Shown: positions 61,700-64,000 of the stretch, piece by piece
Layout of the letters: each line of letters starts with the position of its first letter
How positions within the stretch are numbered: position 1 is the stretch's first letter
NCBI GenBank assembly: GCA_019636815.1
Contig: JAHBWT010000002.1
Location: 54,456 to 118,455, forward strand
From: Nitrospira sp.
GTDB taxonomy: Bacteria > Nitrospirota > Nitrospiria > Nitrospirales > Nitrospiraceae
Length of the DNA stretch: 64,000 nt
Reading direction: 5' to 3'
Translations under genes and position numbers: made by a program
The notes under the pieces: model-generated
Told to the model about the DNA's origin: nothing
Database searches by the model: none
What the model saw: the letters and a program-made list of their open reading frames with translations, nothing else

Positions 61700-61908
61700 C
61701 GACCGCCCCCCATATAGAAGAGAAACTCCACCTGGTCTCCTTCATTGAGGTGGGTCGTGGCAAGATCGTCGCGCTCCAGCACCTTGTCATTCACCTCGAC
61801 CGCGACCATCTGAGGCTCGATATTCTTGGCTTTTAATAAATCGAGGACCGTTCCGCTCTGGAACTCTTCAGGCTTCCCGTTGATTTTGACCTGCACAAAT
61901 TCTCCCAA
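61696..61908 (-). CDS. ThiS-like sulfur carrier with extra C-terminal arginine
   Basis: 70 residues, beta-grasp (VQVKINGKPEEFQSGTVLDLL, QMVAVEVNDKVLERDD, GDQVEFLFYMGGGR). The tail ends GGGR, so the last residue must be removed to expose GG. The JAMM peptidase encoded at 56669 is the natural candidate. First gene of the operon. Confidence 0.88.
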   Translation of the reverse strand: MGEFVQVKINGKPEEFQSGTVLDLLKAKNIEPQMVAVEVNDKVLERDDLATTHLNEGDQVEFLFYMGGGR

Positions 61909-62090
61909 GTTGGCTTAGAGATTAAAGAATTTTGAAGCTAGCAAAGGCACGCTCTGCTTGTCAAGGCGACCGTGTGGGCTGTTAGGGTCACGATCTGAAG
62001 ATTTGGATTCATTCCGTCTCGCATACAGGGGTGGATCTTGCCACAGAAGAAAGAATGAGACGCGTGCCGACTTCCCCTTAGCAGCCTGAT
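61909..62090. other. Gap before the integron; probable sulfur operon promoter region
   Basis: About 180 bases upstream of the ThiS-like gene on the - strand. I see no clear riboswitch, terminator or gene. Confidence 0.3.
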
Positions 62091-63009
62091 TTGGCGAGGT
62101 TTGACGGAGTCTACAGACCGGCAGAGAATATGCCGCCTGAGTCCGATCCTCATGGACATGATGAGGGGATAAGGAATTTGGTCATGCTATCAGAGCCGAT
62201 TCGGATTAGGCCGGGTGAAGCAGGAAGGCTGATTGTGCACCTCCCGTATTCCCCCGATCACGTGGCGAAGATTAAGACGGTGGCAGGCCGCCGATGGCAT
62301 CCCAAAGAACGGCATTGGACGGTTCCCGGAAGTGAGGGGACGCTCGGCACACTGTTGAGTCTTTTTCCTGGGGAACCCGTCGATGTCGATCCGGCTCTTG
62401 GGGCCGTGAAAGCCTGCGCCGACGGGAAGCCGTCTTTGGCTTTGCCCGTTCCGGTGCTGGTGGAGCTCCGCGCAGCCTTGCAGGCCCGTCATTACTCCAG
62501 GAGAACCGAACAGACGTATGGTCATTGGGTCACCCGATTTCTGCGCTTTCATCACGGACGCCCTCCTGCCGAGATGGCTAAGCCGGATATCAATGGTTTC
62601 TGACGTATCTGGCGCTACACGAGAAGGTCAGCGCCTCGACGCAAAACCAGGCGCTGGCGGCGATACTCTTTCTCTACCGACACGTGGTTGGGCGCGACAT
62701 CGGCGACCTCGGTGAGGTCATCCGTGCCAGAAAACCCGAACGTCTGCCTGTGGTCATGACCCGCGGCGAAGTGAAAGCCGTTTTGACGAACCCTGACCGG
62801 CGATAGGTGGTTGATGGCTGGTCTCACGAAACGAGCCACGTGCCACACATTCCGGCATTCCTTCGCCACACATCGGCTTGAAAGTGGGTTTGACATTACG
62901 AACCGTCCAGGAGTTGTTAGGGCATCGTGATGTCAAAACGACGAAGATCGATACACATGTCCTTCATCGAGGGCCGTCCGGTGTCCGCAGCCCCCTGGAT
63001 GGGATGTGA
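62091..63009 (+). pseudogene. Decayed integron-type tyrosine recombinase (intI-like)
   Basis: Starts with a DNA-binding N-terminal part (SPDHVAKIKTVAGRRWHPKERHW) and the SAM-like segment LRAALQARHYSRRTEQTYGHW. A missing base near 62599 breaks the frame; the other frame goes on as FLTYLALHEKVSASTQNQAL and LPVVMTRGEVKAVL. After a stop near 62806 about 130 residues including the first catalytic arginine are lost; then [13 protein letters not shown] and, after one extra base near 62913, [16 protein letters not shown] and GVRSPLDGM. This C-terminus is typical of integron integrases. The gene cannot be active. It points toward the cassettes, the reverse of class 1 integrons. Confidence 0.85.
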
Positions 63010-63035
63010 ACCCAGGCAAGGGTGGGTGTTATGCT

Positions 63036-63172
63036 GATCCGCATAAGAACCCGTGATAAATGTTCATGCATCCGTAATAAATTGAAAATACAGCGGTTAT
63101 GGCGTATTGTTCACTGGCAATTGTGGCGTGTTATACGGACGGAAATTGGCAGACCCGGCTTTTATGCGGATC
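63036..63172. other. 11-bp inverted repeat flanking the putative attI region
   Basis: GATCCGCATAA at 63036-63046 and TTATGCGGATC at 63162-63172 are exact reverse complements, with about 115 bases between. This lies between the intI end and the core site at 63185. It may be part of an integrase-binding region or an older mobile element end. Confidence 0.55.
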
Positions 63173-63184
63173 GGTCTAAACATT

Positions 63185-63191
63185 GTTAGGC
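63185..63191 (+). other. attI-like core site
   Basis: GTTAGGC matches GTTRRRY and is preceded by CGGTCTAAACATT, resembling the end of a class 1 attI site. It stands directly before the first cassette ORF, as expected for the insertion point. Confidence 0.55.
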
Positions 63192-63213
63192 ACCACAGAA
63201 AGGGGAGTATCGC

Positions 63214-63537
63214 TTGAACCTTCCTAGTAATCCGGTTACTTGGCTGAAACTTATCGGAGCACTCTCATCGGGTGCTGGCTCACTCGTCCTTGCCTGGCGC
63301 GTCAAGGAACTACTGAAATGGGTTGTTTATTGCCTGGTGGCTCACGAGCAATCGATAACTCAACTTCGCAAGATCGCATCAAATCAGCCCCAAACAGAGC
63401 CACTCGTTGAGGGAGTGCCCAAGCACCTACTCAAGATACAAGACAAATTGGGCTTGGCCCTTCTCATCGTTGGCTTCTCGCTGCTTGGCGTCGGCATGCT
63501 CTGCAACGCAGCCACACACCTGTTCGGGAGCCCTTGA
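63214..63537 (+). CDS. Integron cassette ORF: small two-helix membrane protein
   Basis: 107 residues from TTG 63214 with AAAGGGGAG upstream. Two hydrophobic helices (WLKLIGALSSGAGSLVLAW near 11-29 and LGLALLIVGFSLLGVGMLC near 78-96) flank a soluble middle. No family recognised. It fills the space between the attI-like core and the attC site, as a typical cassette gene does. Confidence 0.7.
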   Translation: MNLPSNPVTWLKLIGALSSGAGSLVLAWRVKELLKWVVYCLVAHEQSITQLRKIASNQPQTEPLVEGVPKHLLKIQDKLGLALLIVGFSLLGVGMLCNAATHLFGSP

Positions 63538-63545
63538 AAAGTAGT

Positions 63546-63624
63546 GCCCAACAAGCAGTTCCACGCGACGGTCCTCGCCCTGCGCCCTGCGGCCTCGGCC
63601 CGCGCGTGAACTGCGACGTTAGGC
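63546..63624 (+). other. Integron attC recombination site
   Basis: 79 bp. R'' GCCCAAC at 63546-63552 and R' GTTAGGC at 63618-63624 obey RYYYAAC/GTTRRRY. Inside, GCAGTTCCACGC and GCGTGAACTGC pair except for one extra C, the expected unpaired base that marks the strand for IntI. The middle is an imperfect GC-rich palindrome. It ends the first cassette. Confidence 0.88.
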
Positions 63625-63642
63625 CGGACGTGATTAAGGGGC

Positions 63643-63671
63643 TTGACCATGACGGAGGTATGACGTATCGT
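63643..63671 (+). promoter_or_regulatory. Promoter of the toxin-antitoxin cassette
   Basis: TTGACC at 63643-63648 and TATCGT at 63666-63671 separated by 17 bases, a reasonable sigma-70-type promoter. Having its own promoter is usual for toxin-antitoxin cassettes. Confidence 0.55.
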
Positions 63672-63676
63672 CATAC
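63658..63676. promoter_or_regulatory. Operator palindrome of the toxin-antitoxin cassette
   Basis: GTATGACGTATCGTCATAC is a perfect 8-bp inverted repeat with a 3-base centre. It covers the -10 element, as fits autoregulation by the RHH antitoxin. Confidence 0.65.
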
Positions 63677-63689
63677 TCGGAGGAGAGAC

Positions 63690-63932
63690 ATGGCACGATC
63701 AAAAATCGCGATATCCCTCGATGAGTCCACCTTGGAACGCCTCGATACCCTCGTCGAAAAAGCCGCCTTTCCCAGTCGGAGTCAAGCCATTCAAGAGGCG
63801 GTGGAGGAAAAACTCGCCCGACTGGACCGAGGCCGCTTGGCCAGGGAGTGCGCGAAGCTCGACCCCGTCTTCGAAAGGACGCTTGCCGAGGAAGGCCTGT
63901 CTGAGGATGCTTCGGCATGGCCCGAATACTGA
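63690..63932 (+). CDS. Ribbon-helix-helix antitoxin
   Basis: 80 residues from ATG 63690 (GGAGGAGAG upstream). RHH domain: SKIAISLDESTLERLDTLVEKAAFPSRSQAIQEAV, with the strand and two helices; a helical tail binds the toxin. Binds its own operator and neutralises the toxin coded next, with which it overlaps by 16 bases. Confidence 0.88.
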   Translation: MARSKIAISLDESTLERLDTLVEKAAFPSRSQAIQEAVEEKLARLDRGRLARECAKLDPVFERTLAEEGLSEDASAWPEY

Positions 63933-64000
63933 GGGGTGAGGTTCGTTGGGCGGATCTCAACCCGGTCCGCGGCAAGGAACAAGCAGGGCGGCGCCCCGTG
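63917..64000 (+). CDS. MazF/PemK-family toxin, 3' partial
   Basis: 28 codons to the window edge. Starts MARILRGEVRWADLNPVRGKEQAGRRPV in composition; GEVRWADLNPVRG and EQAGRRP are the hallmark N-terminal residues of MazF-type endoribonucleases. It overlaps the antitoxin gene by 16 bases. The catalytic end lies outside the window. Confidence 0.88.
   Translation, partial: MARILRGEVRWADLNPVRGKEQAGRRPV

Noticed and set aside
1..64000. CRISPR arrays, tRNA or rRNA genes
   Set aside because: No regularly spaced repeats and no tRNA-like or rRNA segments were recognised on either strand.

Overview
The window most likely comes from a Nitrospira-like bacterium (phylum Nitrospirota). This is inferred from the combination of an exosortase/PEP-CTERM locus with a PrsR-type regulator, a very large exopolysaccharide cluster, a long thiocarboxylate-type sulfur-carrier operon, an HME-type RND pump, and a palindromic dispersed repeat that I recall from Nitrospira genomes. 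There is no rRNA, tRNA or CRISPR array to settle taxonomy.

Layout. Positions 1-28,571 hold an exopolysaccharide island on the + strand. It contains a fused dehydrogenase/acetyltransferase of the WlbA-WlbB type, a frameshifted sugar aminotransferase, glycosyltransferases, three FemAB/GNAT-like transferases, several polysaccharide deacetylases, an asparagine-synthetase-like amidotransferase, an FkbH-like protein, an O-antigen ligase/polymerase-like protein and a membrane acyltransferase. A secreted beta-helix protein and a secreted BACON/FnIII protein lie on the - strand. The island is broken by two related IS3-family elements, one nested in an older IS3 remnant, and by an IS5-family element. 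Positions 28,717-36,086 form a second block: a degenerate-GGDEF protein, a sugar oxidoreductase, a priming sugar transferase, an FnIII lipoprotein, an exosortase, a FemAB-like protein, the sigma-54 regulator PrsR and one small PEP-CTERM protein with its own sigma-54-type promoter and terminator. Positions 36,168-40,370 hold a second, nearly identical BACON/FnIII gene, an FnIII lipoprotein, a second IS5 copy inside a small ORF, and a beta-barrel protein.

Positions 40,394-56,588 are more housekeeping in nature. A Ski2-like helicase is encoded as two genes in swapped order, followed by GlgC, a CusCBA/CzcCBA-type efflux system, a HEAT-repeat protein, peptide deformylase, an ABC exporter and several small proteins. 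Positions 56,669-61,908 (- strand) are a compact operon: two ubiquitin-like sulfur carriers, two ThiF/MoeB-type activating enzymes, a JAMM peptidase, a NIL-domain protein, threonine synthase and cysteine synthase. Together these suggest thiocarboxylate-dependent cysteine and perhaps homocysteine synthesis.

Positions 62,091-64,000 contain what appears to be a decayed integron: a broken integron-type integrase on the same strand as the cassettes, an attI-like core site, one cassette ending in a textbook attC site, and a second cassette carrying a RHH/MazF-type toxin-antitoxin pair with its own promoter and operator palindrome. The window ends inside the toxin gene.
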